From positions 10,077,381 to 10,141,380 of the forward strand of contig CP036432.1 in NCBI GenBank assembly GCA_007753675.1: 64,000 nucleotides of DNA. Direction: 5' to 3'. Of the stretch, positions 27,912-36,281 are shown one piece after another (positions within the stretch are counted from its first letter, which is position 1; every line of letters begins with the position of its first letter). Source of the DNA: Stieleria magnilauensis. Its GTDB lineage: Bacteria; Planctomycetota; Planctomycetia; Pirellulales; Pirellulaceae. A program made the position numbers and the translations under genes. The notes under the pieces were generated by a model. It was not told the origin of the DNA and did not search any database. It saw only the letters and a program-made list of their open reading frames with translations.

Positions 27912-28769
27912 TCACACCAGATCCAACACCCGGTCCATCTGATCGGCGATGTCGACTAAGCGATCGCGGTCACCGCCTTTGACTTCCGCCGTCGCCCATC
28001 CGTGGTAATCGATCTTGGCCAGCTCCGCACGGACCTTGTCCCATTCGATGCTGCCTTCACCGAGCGGCTTGCGAAATCCTTCGCGCATGCCTTCGTTCAT
28101 CGCGACGGTCAAGTCATATTCTTTGATGTCGAGTTTCTTCGCGCGCCGACCGATGACTTCCAACCAGTGCTCCGGCCAACCCCAGCGGACGACGTTGCCG
28201 ACATCAAAATAAATTCCCACCATCGGACTGTCGAACGAATCAATGAAGCGAGCCATCCCCATCGGTTCAATCAGATACGACGCCCAGACGTTCTCGCACA
28301 GGATCATCACCCCCTGTTTCTCGGCATGTCCGATCGCTTGACGAATGATCTGCTTCGTTTCCTCGTAATTCTGCAAGTAGCTGATCTTGCGATCGTATCG
28401 AACAACGTGCAGAACCGAGTTGGCACCGAGCATTTTGGCCTGATCGATCGCGCCGACCAAATCGGGATTGCTGGAATGGACCACGCCATGAATCGGCAAT
28501 CCGGTCGCTTCACTCGCCTCGGCGTAGGACCGAACGAGCGCTTCGTTTTCTTTGCCGAGTTTGACGCGGGGTTCCACACCATCGAAACCGATGTCGCGGA
28601 TCATGCGAAACTTCTCCAGCACCGATTCGTTGCCGGTGGCCATGTGAAGCTTGATGGCCTTCTTGATCTTGCCGGTGAACTGGCCGGCGGCGGCCTTGTT
28701 GGGCAGTGACTGCGCTGCCAGCGCGACCGATGCGGCGGCAGCAGATTTCAAAACGGTACGTCGATGCAT
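27912..28769 (-). CDS. Exported sugar phosphate isomerase/epimerase-like TIM-barrel protein
   Basis: 285 residues from the ATG at 28769 (MHRRTVLKSAAAASVALAAQ), a Tat-like or Sec signal; the in-frame extension to 28811 is repeat-derived and rejected. The barrel strands include AIKLHMATG, IGFDGVEPRV, PIHGVVHSSNPDL, VMILCENVWASY, VGIYFDVGNV and GWATAEVKGGD, the last four carrying the expected metal ligands. It resembles the hydroxypyruvate-isomerase/xylose-isomerase-like superfamily, with no specific substrate evident. It is bracketed by direct repeats (27854-27896 and 28801-28901), so it may have moved as a cassette. Confidence 0.88.
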   Translation of the reverse strand: MHRRTVLKSAAAASVALAAQSLPNKAAAGQFTGKIKKAIKLHMATGNESVLEKFRMIRDIGFDGVEPRVKLGKENEALVRSYAEASEATGLPIHGVVHSSNPDLVGAIDQAKMLGANSVLHVVRYDRKISYLQNYEETKQIIRQAIGHAEKQGVMILCENVWASYLIEPMGMARFIDSFDSPMVGIYFDVGNVVRWGWPEHWLEVIGRRAKKLDIKEYDLTVAMNEGMREGFRKPLGEGSIEWDKVRAELAKIDYHGWATAEVKGGDRDRLVDIADQMDRVLDLV

Positions 28770-28800
28770 GATGTGAATCCGGAAGTGGAGGCATTGGGAG

Positions 28801-28901
28801 GCGTAGGTCACGCTGTGCGTGACGGTTGGCGTAGGTCACGCTGTGCGTGACGGTTGGCGTAGGTCACGCTGTGCGTGACGACTGGCATGCACAGCATGCC
28901 C
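28801..28901. repeat. Three tandem 28-bp repeats plus tail
   Basis: Units at 28801, 28829 and 28857 read gcgtaggtcacgctgtgcgt followed by gacggttg (the third ends gacgactg), then run into the tail shared with 27854-27896. Each has a GTCACGC-TGT-GCGTGAC hairpin. They lie immediately upstream of the TIM-barrel gene, so they may sit in its leader. Confidence 0.95.
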
Positions 28902-28960
28902 TACAGGCGTAGGTCGGCATGCACGGCATGCTTTACAGTGTCTGCCGCATCGGCAGACGT

Positions 28961-28986
28961 GATCGCAAGCTGGAAGCTTACGCCAC
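28961..28986. repeat. 26-bp repeat, exact inverted copy of 26134-26159
   Basis: gatcgcaagctggaagctta followed by cgccac. It is the exact reverse complement of the copy at 26134, 2.8 kb away, next to a tctgccgcatcggcaga hairpin. Confidence 0.95.
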
Positions 28987-28997
28987 TGGCGACTCGG

Positions 28998-30350
28998 TCA
29001 CGTCAATGACCAACCAGCGCGTGGCTCACGTCGAATGAATGGATCGGCCTCGGGGCATCCGATGCACTTCATGTGGACCGGATCCCAGGTGATCTTTTTG
29101 CCGACGCGATAGGCGACGTTGCCCAAGTGATTCGCTTCGGTCAACGGGCCGGCGTAGCTGAAGGGGCTGCCGGTTTCGCCACCCTTTAAACAGGCCGCCA
29201 CCCACTCTTCATGGTGCCCCGGCGAGTCCGGGATGAACGGCTCGGGAGGGACAAAGTCGGTGAAGTCGTCTTCGGGCAAGAGCACGTGTTTTCGGTAGTC
29301 CGAAAGCAACATGCCTTTGGAACCGATGAACAACACGCCGCTATTCCATTGCGGAATTTCGCCGCGTTTCCAGATTTCCGGTTTATGTGTTCCTTGATGC
29401 CACGTCAATTTGACGGGGACTCGATCGCCGCGCCGCCCGTAATGGTATTCCGCCGACATCGACGCCGGTGCGATTTCGGGATGGGCGGGCGGTCCAAACG
29501 CTTCGACCGTCTGGGGTGCGTCCAGCTGGAGCGCCCAGTACGGCAGGTCGTTCCAGTGGCTGCCCAGATCCGACATCGTACCGTTGCCAAAATCCCACCA
29601 ACGATACCAATTGGGACCGGGGAAATAAACTTGGTGGAACGGACGCTTTGGCGCCGGCCCCAGCCACAGGTCCCAGTCCAGGTAACTCGGCGGCGTCATC
29701 CCCGTTTCGGGTCTCGCATCGACGAACAGCCGGTCGTTCTTCTTGGCGTCTGCTTCGGACTGCAACCCCCAAGCACGACCGACCCACACGTGTGCTTCAT
29801 GAACGTCACCGATCGCGCCGGACTGAATCAGTTCGACCACGCGGTGATAGTTCTCGCTGGCGTGAATCTGCGTTCCCATTTGCGTCACCACGCCGGCCCG
29901 CGCGGCGGCTTCGGTCACCGCCCGCGTCTCGGCGATGTTGTAGGCCAGCGGTTTTTCGCAGTAGACGTGCTTGCCCAGTTGCAGCGCCGGCATGGTGGCA
30001 TAAGCGTGGGTGTGTTCGGTCGTGCTGACCACTGCCGCATCAATTTCTTTTCCGACGGCGTCATAGAGTTTGCGAAAGTCTTGAAACTTGCGAGCCGCGG
30101 GAAATTGTTTGGATGTGTTTTCGACGAAGCGTGAGTCGACGTCGCAGAGGGCCACCACGTCAACTTTTCCGGTCGCCGTGATCGCCTTCAAATTACTTCC
30201 GCCCCGTCCACCGACACCGATGAATGCGACCTTCATCCGGTCGTTTGCGGCGGCGTGGGCACGTCGCGGGACGAGGGACAGGGACGTGGCGGCCGCCGCG
30301 GCGACGGCAGTATTTTGGGCAAGAAACCGACGACGATCGATAGCATGCAT
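28998..30350 (-). CDS. Tat-exported Gfo/Idh/MocA-family oxidoreductase
   Basis: 450 residues from the ATG at 30350 (MHAIDRRRFLAQNTAVAAAA), a twin-arginine signal; the longer in-frame reading to 30428 has an unlikely Pro-rich leader. A Rossmann motif VAFIGVGGRGGSNLKAI binds NAD(P), ALCDVDSRF follows, and the conserved EKP lies in HVYCEKPLAYNIAE. The C-terminal part (PPSYLDWDLWLGPAPKRPFH, WWDFGNGTMSDLGSHW) is typical of the planctomycete subgroup. Exported sugar-acting dehydrogenases of this type process polysaccharide-derived sugars. The substrate is unknown. Confidence 0.92.
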   Translation of the reverse strand: MHAIDRRRFLAQNTAVAAAAATSLSLVPRRAHAAANDRMKVAFIGVGGRGGSNLKAITATGKVDVVALCDVDSRFVENTSKQFPAARKFQDFRKLYDAVGKEIDAAVVSTTEHTHAYATMPALQLGKHVYCEKPLAYNIAETRAVTEAAARAGVVTQMGTQIHASENYHRVVELIQSGAIGDVHEAHVWVGRAWGLQSEADAKKNDRLFVDARPETGMTPPSYLDWDLWLGPAPKRPFHQVYFPGPNWYRWWDFGNGTMSDLGSHWNDLPYWALQLDAPQTVEAFGPPAHPEIAPASMSAEYHYGRRGDRVPVKLTWHQGTHKPEIWKRGEIPQWNSGVLFIGSKGMLLSDYRKHVLLPEDDFTDFVPPEPFIPDSPGHHEEWVAACLKGGETGSPFSYAGPLTEANHLGNVAYRVGKKITWDPVHMKCIGCPEADPFIRREPRAGWSLT

Positions 30351-30568
30351 GGCGATTGACCCGGCAGATGGGGGGAGGGGTGGCGGGAAGCAGAAACGGG
30401 GGCTGGTTAAGGAAAAGTGTAACAACACGGCACACGGAGCGTCGAAATCCGACCAAAATTGATCGTTCCAGGCTCTTCGTCACACCGATTCGTCTTTTTT
30501 TCTAAGGCCGTGGCGGTTCGATCGTCTTTCACTATGCATGGACGAGCATCCTTCTGCTTGCGCGGGCA

Positions 30569-31126
30569 ATGAACCACTTGAATCACCAATGCGATCCAGC
30601 GTCCGATGAGGCCGCCCCCGAGCGGTTGAGCGACCAAGCATGGCTGACTCAGGTCTTTCGGGAAAATGAACTCGCAATGATGGGCTATGCGACACACCTG
30701 CTGGGCGATCGAGACCGCGCAAGCGACGTCGTTCAAGACACGTTTGTTCGACTATGCAAACAGCCTCGTCAACAGGTCCAAGATCGCGTTCGACAATGGC
30801 TGTTTCGAGTCTGCCGAAATCGAGCCTTGGACATCCTGAAGAAGGAGAGCCGGATGAAAACACTCGACGATGCAAACGCCTCGCGGCAAATCAGCCGAGA
30901 CTCTGATCCCGTGGCCATCGCCGAGATGACCGAACGCTACGAAAACGCGCAAGGCCTATTGGCCTCGCTGCCGCCGCGACAGCAAGAAGTCATTCGCCTA
31001 AAGATCCATGGAGATTTGAGCTACCGAGAAATCAGCGAATTGACCGGGCTGAGCGTCGGCAACGTCGGGTACCTGCTGAGCACGGGTTTGAAAATTATAC
31101 GCAACCGATTAGCGACCGCTGAATGA
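30569..31126 (+). CDS. ECF-type RNA polymerase sigma factor
   Basis: 185 residues. Region 2 is seen in ELAMMGYATHLLGDRDRASDVVQDTFVRLC and WLFRVCRNRALDILKKE; region 4 in LPPRQQEVIRLKIHGDLSYREISELTGLSVGNVGYLLSTGLKIIRNRL, a standard helix-turn-helix. It is divergent from the Gfo/Idh/MocA gene (gap 30351-30568 with no visible gene). It is followed 93 bases later by a VWA protein whose N-terminus looks like a sigma regulator. The pair is probably a sigma/anti-sigma unit (inference). Confidence 0.92.
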   Translation: MNHLNHQCDPASDEAAPERLSDQAWLTQVFRENELAMMGYATHLLGDRDRASDVVQDTFVRLCKQPRQQVQDRVRQWLFRVCRNRALDILKKESRMKTLDDANASRQISRDSDPVAIAEMTERYENAQGLLASLPPRQQEVIRLKIHGDLSYREISELTGLSVGNVGYLLSTGLKIIRNRLATAE

Positions 31127-31219
31127 CCAGCCACCACCGAATGACCAAGCACCTTTGAATCACCCAACCGCAACGTCACGCGTAGGCGCCGCGTGCACAC
31201 CCTCCCGAGAATCAGAACC

Positions 31220-33712
31220 ATGACATCCGAACCAACCGACCAACAAGAAGGGATCGAAGAACGCGCGACCGCGTTTGTGTTCGGTGAACTGGAACGCGAG
31301 GAAGCGACCGAGTTCATGAAGTTGATGGACGCCTCGCCGGAAGTCCGCACGATCGTCGCATCGGTTCGTGATGCCGTCGGGGCCGTCAAAGCCGAACTCG
31401 CCGCGGACAGCACGGGCGTCAATCTGATCGACCGGCAACGCATCGAAAATGCCATCCGTGATCCCCTGCCCCAGCCGCCGCCGGTGGTGGCGACCGCGCC
31501 GGATGCGGCGACGCGAACCTGGGTGCTGGGGCTGGCCATCGCCGCCACCCTGCTGCTGGTTTCCGGGCTGACCCTGCCGGCGCTCAATCGCGTCATCACG
31601 GCGAACACCGACACCCGACAGCTGCGTGATCAGATCAGCCAAATGGAATCCGAGCGGCATCGGCTGGTCGCTGAAAAACGCTCGGTGGAAACGGAACTGG
31701 CATCCGTCCGAGCCATGCTTGCCGACAGCGACGCTTTGCCCGCCCAACCGAATCAGGACGCCTCTGCGACAATCGTCGTCGAAACAACCGAGTCCCCCGG
31801 CCCGACCCTGGCAGGCTCCGACACCGAAGCACCAGACATCGGTGCGACCGAAATGGACGCCGCGGCGGGACAGTCGGGGCTTGCCAGCGATTCGCAACCC
31901 GAAACAGCGGCGGGACGAGAGAACGAAACGCCCGATCCGACCGGGGCGCCAAACGAAAGCCCGATGCTCGCCCAATCCGAGCAAGCGAACGACGACGGCT
32001 CGCCAGGCCCACCCGACGGTCCCGCCACGGCGATCCCGATGAATCCGCTGCTGGCCCAACCGGTGCCGCGTTCGGGTCGCCCGCGTCGCCCGCCCCAAGG
32101 TCCGCAGTTTCGGATCGGCGCTGTCGATGACATGGCGATGGGAATGGACGGCATGGCGGACGACGACATGATGATGATGATGGGTGGCGCCGGCATCGGC
32201 GCTGCGCAACCGCGACCACGCCTGGTCGATGAGATCACCGGGATTCCCTCGATGATGGAACACATGGAAGTCGGCGGTGGCAATCAATTCGCGCCGATCA
32301 TCGAGAATCCCTTCCTGCCGGTCGGCATCGCGCCGCTTTCGACATTTGCGATCGACGTGGACACCGCCGCCTATGCCAAGGTGCGGATGAATCTGACCCA
32401 GTACAACCAATGGCCCAACCCGGACGCGGTGCGGATCGAAGAATTGGTCAATTACTTCGACTACAACTACGCTCCGCCACAGGACGACCGCCCCTTTGCC
32501 GCGGCGATGGAGATCGCCGAGTGCCCTTGGAACCCGAAACACCGATTGGCACGAATCGGCATCAAGGCCAAGGTCGCCGACGTTGATCGCCCGCCGAGCA
32601 ATCTGGTGTTCTTGTTGGACGTGTCGGGATCGATGAATCGCCCCAACAAATTACCGCTGGTGGTCAACGGCCTGAAAATGTTGGTCAACCAACTCGGCGA
32701 AAACGATTCGGTCGCGATTGTGGTTTACGCCGGGGCGGCCGGTTTGGTGCTCGATGCGACCACCGGCGACCGCAAGAAACTCATCGTCGATTCGCTCGAT
32801 CGCCTGCGTGCCGGCGGATCGACCAACGGCGGCCACGGCATTGAACTGGCCTACAGCATCGCCCGCGACCACTTCGTTGACGGTGGAACCAATCGCGTCA
32901 TCCTGTGCAGCGATGGTGATTTCAACGTCGGCGTCTCCGACACCGACGAACTGATCCGTTTGGTCGAAAACAACGCGAAAAGCAACATCTTCTTGACCGT
33001 GCTGGGGTTCGGCAACGACAACCACAACGACGCGATGATGGAACAGATCAGCAACAAGGGCAACGGCAACTATGCGTTCATCGATAGCCAAGACGAAGCC
33101 CGCAAGGTCTTGGTCGAACAAATGCAGGGCAGCCTGATGACCGTCGCCAAAGACGTCAAAATCCAAGTCGAGTTCAACCCGATGGAAGTCGAATCGTATC
33201 GATTGATCGGTTACGAAAACCGCATCCTGAATGCGAAGGATTTCGACGCGGACGACAAAGACGGCGGTGAAATCGGAGCCGGACACGCGGTCACGGCGTT
33301 GTATGAGATCGTTCCCAAGAGCAAGCTCAAGCCCGAGGATCCGGCGCCAGCCCCCGCACCGCTTGAGGAATTGAAATACCAACGTCCGATTCGTTACAGC
33401 GAACAAGCCGCCAGCGGGGAGATCTTGACGCTGAAGCTTCGCTACAAACCGCCGACCGAAGAGCAAAGCGAGCTGATCGAATTTGCGGTCAAAGACAGCG
33501 GAAAGGCATTCAACCGCACCGACCGCGACTTCCAATTCGCCGCTTCCGTCGCCGCCTTCGCCATGCTGCTGCGAAACTCCCCGCACAAGGGAGACTGCAA
33601 CTTTGACATGGTCGAAGAAATCGCCGCCGCCGGTGCCCTCGACGATCGCTCGGGTTACCGCGACGAATTTCTCTCGTTGGTCCGACGAGCCAAACAACTC
33701 GGCGGGGAATGA
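31220..33712 (+). CDS. YfbK-type von Willebrand factor A protein with an anti-sigma-like membrane N-terminus
   Basis: 830 residues from the ATG at 31220 (a GTG at 31193 is possible). Residues 1-90 are acidic and resemble the cytoplasmic domains of ECF anti-sigma proteins (ATAFVFGELEREEATEFMKLMD). One membrane helix follows (about 98-122: WVLGLAIAATLLLVSGLTLPAL), then a coiled coil (RDQISQMESERHRLVAEKR) and a long low-complexity Pro/Ala/Glu linker with a Met/Asp-rich patch. The exported half has the YfbK N-domain (PLSTFAIDVDTAAYAKVR ... NYFDYNY), a VWA domain with an intact MIDAS (FLLDVSGSMNR; GGSTNGGHG) and a C-terminal domain ending YRDEFLSLVRRAKQLGGE. It probably signals through the adjacent sigma factor. 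Confidence 0.9.
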   Translation: MTSEPTDQQEGIEERATAFVFGELEREEATEFMKLMDASPEVRTIVASVRDAVGAVKAELAADSTGVNLIDRQRIENAIRDPLPQPPPVVATAPDAATRTWVLGLAIAATLLLVSGLTLPALNRVITANTDTRQLRDQISQMESERHRLVAEKRSVETELASVRAMLADSDALPAQPNQDASATIVVETTESPGPTLAGSDTEAPDIGATEMDAAAGQSGLASDSQPETAAGRENETPDPTGAPNESPMLAQSEQANDDGSPGPPDGPATAIPMNPLLAQPVPRSGRPRRPPQGPQFRIGAVDDMAMGMDGMADDDMMMMMGGAGIGAAQPRPRLVDEITGIPSMMEHMEVGGGNQFAPIIENPFLPVGIAPLSTFAIDVDTAAYAKVRMNLTQYNQWPNPDAVRIEELVNYFDYNYAPPQDDRPFAAAMEIAECPWNPKHRLARIGIKAKVADVDRPPSNLVFLLDVSGSMNRPNKLPLVVNGLKMLVNQLGENDSVAIVVYAGAAGLVLDATTGDRKKLIVDSLDRLRAGGSTNGGHGIELAYSIARDHFVDGGTNRVILCSDGDFNVGVSDTDELIRLVENNAKSNIFLTVLGFGNDNHNDAMMEQISNKGNGNYAFIDSQDEARKVLVEQMQGSLMTVAKDVKIQVEFNPMEVESYRLIGYENRILNAKDFDADDKDGGEIGAGHAVTALYEIVPKSKLKPEDPAPAPAPLEELKYQRPIRYSEQAASGEILTLKLRYKPPTEEQSELIEFAVKDSGKAFNRTDRDFQFAASVAAFAMLLRNSPHKGDCNFDMVEEIAAAGALDDRSGYRDEFLSLVRRAKQLGGE

Positions 33713-33786
33713 AAATTTCCGCCCCGCAATCGCCTCCTCCGAGCCTGCTACACTGACGGTTTTCCACCGAAGCATGCGGGAGTTAC

Positions 33787-34731
33787 ATGGCGACTGACCT
33801 TGCCAATTCGACATCGGATCAGCTGGAGATTTCGTGCCAATCGTGCGGCGCGAGGCTCGTCTTGGAGGCGCATCTGCGTTCAACGCTTTGCCCGTATTGT
33901 GCATCGCCATCGATCGTCAGCCGTCCACCCTCGCCCAATCGGCCCTCGCCCACGTTTCTGGTCGGGTTTGTCGTCGATCACGAGCACGCGACCAAGACGG
34001 TCAAAAACTGGGTCGCCGGCAGCCATATTTTTGCGCGATCGGATTTCAAGGCCGCCGTTCCGGAGCTGACCCGAGGCGTCTACTTGCCGGCCTACTTGTA
34101 TGTCGCGGTCGCCAACACTCGGTACTCGGCAAGCATCGGCGAGAATTATACGGAGACCGAAACCTACACGACCACCGATTCGAAGGGAAAGACGGTCACG
34201 CGAACACGCACAGTGACGAAAACCGAGTGGCGTCCCTTGTCCGGCAATCACTGCTGCTACGTTCTGGACGTGCTCGTCAGCGCCTCTCAAGGCGTCACCA
34301 ATGCGGCCCTGGAGGCTGTCGAACCGTTTGATCTGCGTGCCCTGCGGCGATACGCCGACTCGTTTATCTCCGGCTGGCTTGCCGAAGAACCCTCACGCAC
34401 CCAAGACGATTGTTTCCGTTTGGCACACGACGAAACGATTGCGAAAGTCGGGGCGATGCTCAAGAACTTCATGCCCGGAGACTCCCACAGTAACTTGGAA
34501 TACCAAACCGATCTGTCACACGAGGTGATTGATTTGGTGTTGCTGCCGATCTGGACCTACGCGGTGCGATACGCCGAAGACCGACCGCCGATCCAAATCC
34601 TGGTCAACGGCCAAACCGGTCGTGTCGCAGGCAAGGTCCCCGTCTCGGCCGCCAAAGTCACCTTCGCGGTCGTCGGCGTGCTATTGCTGATCGGAATCCT
34701 CTTCCTCCTGTTCCTGGCGGCGCAAGGATGA
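33787..34731 (+). CDS. Zinc-ribbon membrane protein, paralogue A
   Basis: 314 residues. An N-terminal zinc ribbon CQSCGARL ... CPYC is followed by a large beta-rich domain (HIFARSDFKAAVPELTRGVYLPAYLYV), a Thr-rich stretch (TETETYTTTDSKGKTVTRTR), and a conserved core YVLDVLVSASQGV. A C-terminal membrane helix (about 288-310: VTFAVVGVLLLIGILFLLFLAA) anchors it. It shares layout and several segments (LVSAS, VLLPIWTYAVRY) with the next gene, so it arose by duplication. ATGA overlap with paralogue B indicates coupled translation. Function is unknown; the zinc ribbon resembles TFIIB/primosome-associated ribbons. Confidence 0.75.
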   Translation: MATDLANSTSDQLEISCQSCGARLVLEAHLRSTLCPYCASPSIVSRPPSPNRPSPTFLVGFVVDHEHATKTVKNWVAGSHIFARSDFKAAVPELTRGVYLPAYLYVAVANTRYSASIGENYTETETYTTTDSKGKTVTRTRTVTKTEWRPLSGNHCCYVLDVLVSASQGVTNAALEAVEPFDLRALRRYADSFISGWLAEEPSRTQDDCFRLAHDETIAKVGAMLKNFMPGDSHSNLEYQTDLSHEVIDLVLLPIWTYAVRYAEDRPPIQILVNGQTGRVAGKVPVSAAKVTFAVVGVLLLIGILFLLFLAAQG

Positions 34732-35717
34732 GCGAAACGATGAATGAAACACAGATCGCTGAATTCAATTGCACCCGTTGCGAGTCGCCGCTGGAGTCCG
34801 GCGATCTGCGCTGTGCGATCTGTGGCCAAGCGGCCTTGAATGACCAGACCGTCCAGCGGAAGAAACTGGCGATACAGATTCTGCGTTGCACCGGTTGCGG
34901 GGCAGCGATCACCTACGACCCGAAACACCAAGCCCCCGCGTGTTCGTTTTGCGGCGACGTGGTCAAAGTCGAATCGATCGATGACCCGATGGAACAAACC
35001 GAACATTACTTGCCATTCACCGTGACGGCCGACGAAGCCCGCGCGGCGCTGCGGGGCTGGCTCGATTCACGGGGATGGTTCCGCCCCTCGGACTTGTCCG
35101 CGTCGGCTCAATTGACCCAGCTGAAACCGCTGTGGTGGGTCGCTTGGGTGTTCGACGCGGAGGCCTTTGTCAGTTGGGCGGCCGATTCGAACGAAGGCTC
35201 CGGGCGATCCGACTGGGCGCCGCATTCGGGCCAGAACAACATCCAGTTTGATGACATCCTCGTTTCCGCGTCACGCGGATTGAGCCTCAACGAAGCGGCC
35301 GCGATCAGTCCGGGAATGAACTTGGCGACCAAGCGGAAGACGCCCGAAGGGGCCGATCGCGATGCCACGCTGGAGCGATTTGATGTCCAACGATCGCAGG
35401 CGCGGCAAGAGGTTTCGGCGGCGATTCACCGGATCGCCACCCAGCGGGCGCAGCAACACTTCATCCCCGGGACACGTTTTCGCAACGTCAAAGTCGCGAT
35501 CGTTCTGCGCCGCCTCGTCACGCGGCGAATGTCGCTGCCCGCCTACGTCCTGGCCTATCGCTACAAAGACCAGTTGTACCGCGTGGTGATCTGCGGCCAG
35601 GACATCCGTCTGATGGTCGGCACCTCACCCAAATCGTTGATCAAAATGATCGCCGTCGCCTTGGTCGTCGCCGCCATCGGCATGCTGTTCTTGCTGATCC
35701 TCGCCGCGGGAAGCTAG
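34728..35717 (+). CDS. Zinc-ribbon membrane protein, paralogue B
   Basis: 329 residues with two N-terminal zinc ribbons: CTRCESPLESGDLRCAIC and CTGCGAAITYDPKHQAPACSFC. The body follows the same plan as paralogue A (RPSDLSASAQLTQLKPLWWVAWVFDAEAF, ILVSASRGLSLNEAAAI, LPAYVLAYRYKDQLYRVVICGQ). One C-terminal membrane helix (VVAAIGMLFLLILAA) closes it. The two proteins presumably form a complex at the membrane (inference from overlap and paralogy). A strong downstream hairpin (35810-35880) ends the pair. Confidence 0.75.
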   Translation: MSETMNETQIAEFNCTRCESPLESGDLRCAICGQAALNDQTVQRKKLAIQILRCTGCGAAITYDPKHQAPACSFCGDVVKVESIDDPMEQTEHYLPFTVTADEARAALRGWLDSRGWFRPSDLSASAQLTQLKPLWWVAWVFDAEAFVSWAADSNEGSGRSDWAPHSGQNNIQFDDILVSASRGLSLNEAAAISPGMNLATKRKTPEGADRDATLERFDVQRSQARQEVSAAIHRIATQRAQQHFIPGTRFRNVKVAIVLRRLVTRRMSLPAYVLAYRYKDQLYRVVICGQDIRLMVGTSPKSLIKMIAVALVVAAIGMLFLLILAAGS

Positions 35718-35726
35718 TGCTCCGAG

Positions 35727-35880
35727 TCACCTTGCGTTTCGAGAAGGCGGTAGTGGACGAGGCGACGAGTCCTCTTGCGGTGGGCAACTCACCTTGCGTT
35801 TCGGTAGGCGGTAGTGGACGAGGCGACGAGTCCACTGCAGTGGGCAGATTGGCAGAGGACTCGTCGCCTCGTCCACTACC
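35727..35880. repeat. 62-bp direct repeat pair with a 24-bp inverted third arm (terminator-like hairpin)
   Basis: tcaccttgcgtttcg units begin at 35727 and 35789 and each contain gtagtggacgaggcgacgag. The reverse complement ggactcgtcgcctcgtccac follows at 35857. Arms 35810-35833 and 35857-35880 pair perfectly over 24 bp with a 23-nt loop. Because it lies just past the zinc-ribbon operon, it could stop transcription. It lacks a clear U-tract, so an intrinsic terminator is not certain. Confidence 0.9.
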
Positions 35881-35948
35881 CGAAAATTGAGCTGAGCCGG
35901 AGTGCTACTGCTCCCTCAAGTTTCGGATTGAGTGAGCCGACGGCGCTA

Positions 35949-35977
35949 GCGGCCTGTCGATTAAATCGATAGGCCGC
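35949..35977. terminator. 13-bp hairpin in the citrate synthase upstream gap
   Basis: gcggcctgtcgat-taa-atcgataggccgc pairs over 13 bp with one G-T pair and a 3-base loop. It lies in the gap 35718-36281; the 300 bases from here to the citrate synthase start hold no recognisable gene. A terminator or a regulatory stem are both possible. Confidence 0.4.
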
Positions 35978-36281
35978 GAGCCCAATACCGCTACCTCCCT
36001 CAGTGCCGAGTACGTGGCATTGCATGACATGTCAGCATCGGTTGCATGGTTTGTAAGCGAACGATGCGTCAACAACGAAATTTCGACCACGGCGAAACGC
36101 GTCATTTTCACCGACTGACCCGCCGAACGCCTGCAGTTTGCTGCGTTTTCTTGAACATCCTGCCTGTGCGGGTTTGCACGCATCGTCGAATCCGACTTTC
36201 GATGGCGTAACGGCACGTCAGATGCTTCTTGGTGCGTGATTGAGCCGCTCATCGATCCTCTTGCCTCCCATCAACCTTCCC

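Noticed and set aside
26134..28986. Insertion sequence bounded by the 26-bp inverted repeats
   Set aside because: The enclosed genes are a propeller and a TIM-barrel protein and there is no transposase.
31160..33910. Long minus-strand frames (460 and 419 codons) opposite the VWA gene
   Set aside because: They are complements of a well-supported YfbK-type coding sequence and look like composition artefacts.
35718..36281. tRNA or small RNA gene in the gap before citrate synthase
   Set aside because: The strong stems are repeat-derived arms and a single hairpin; no cloverleaf or conserved tRNA elements could be drawn.
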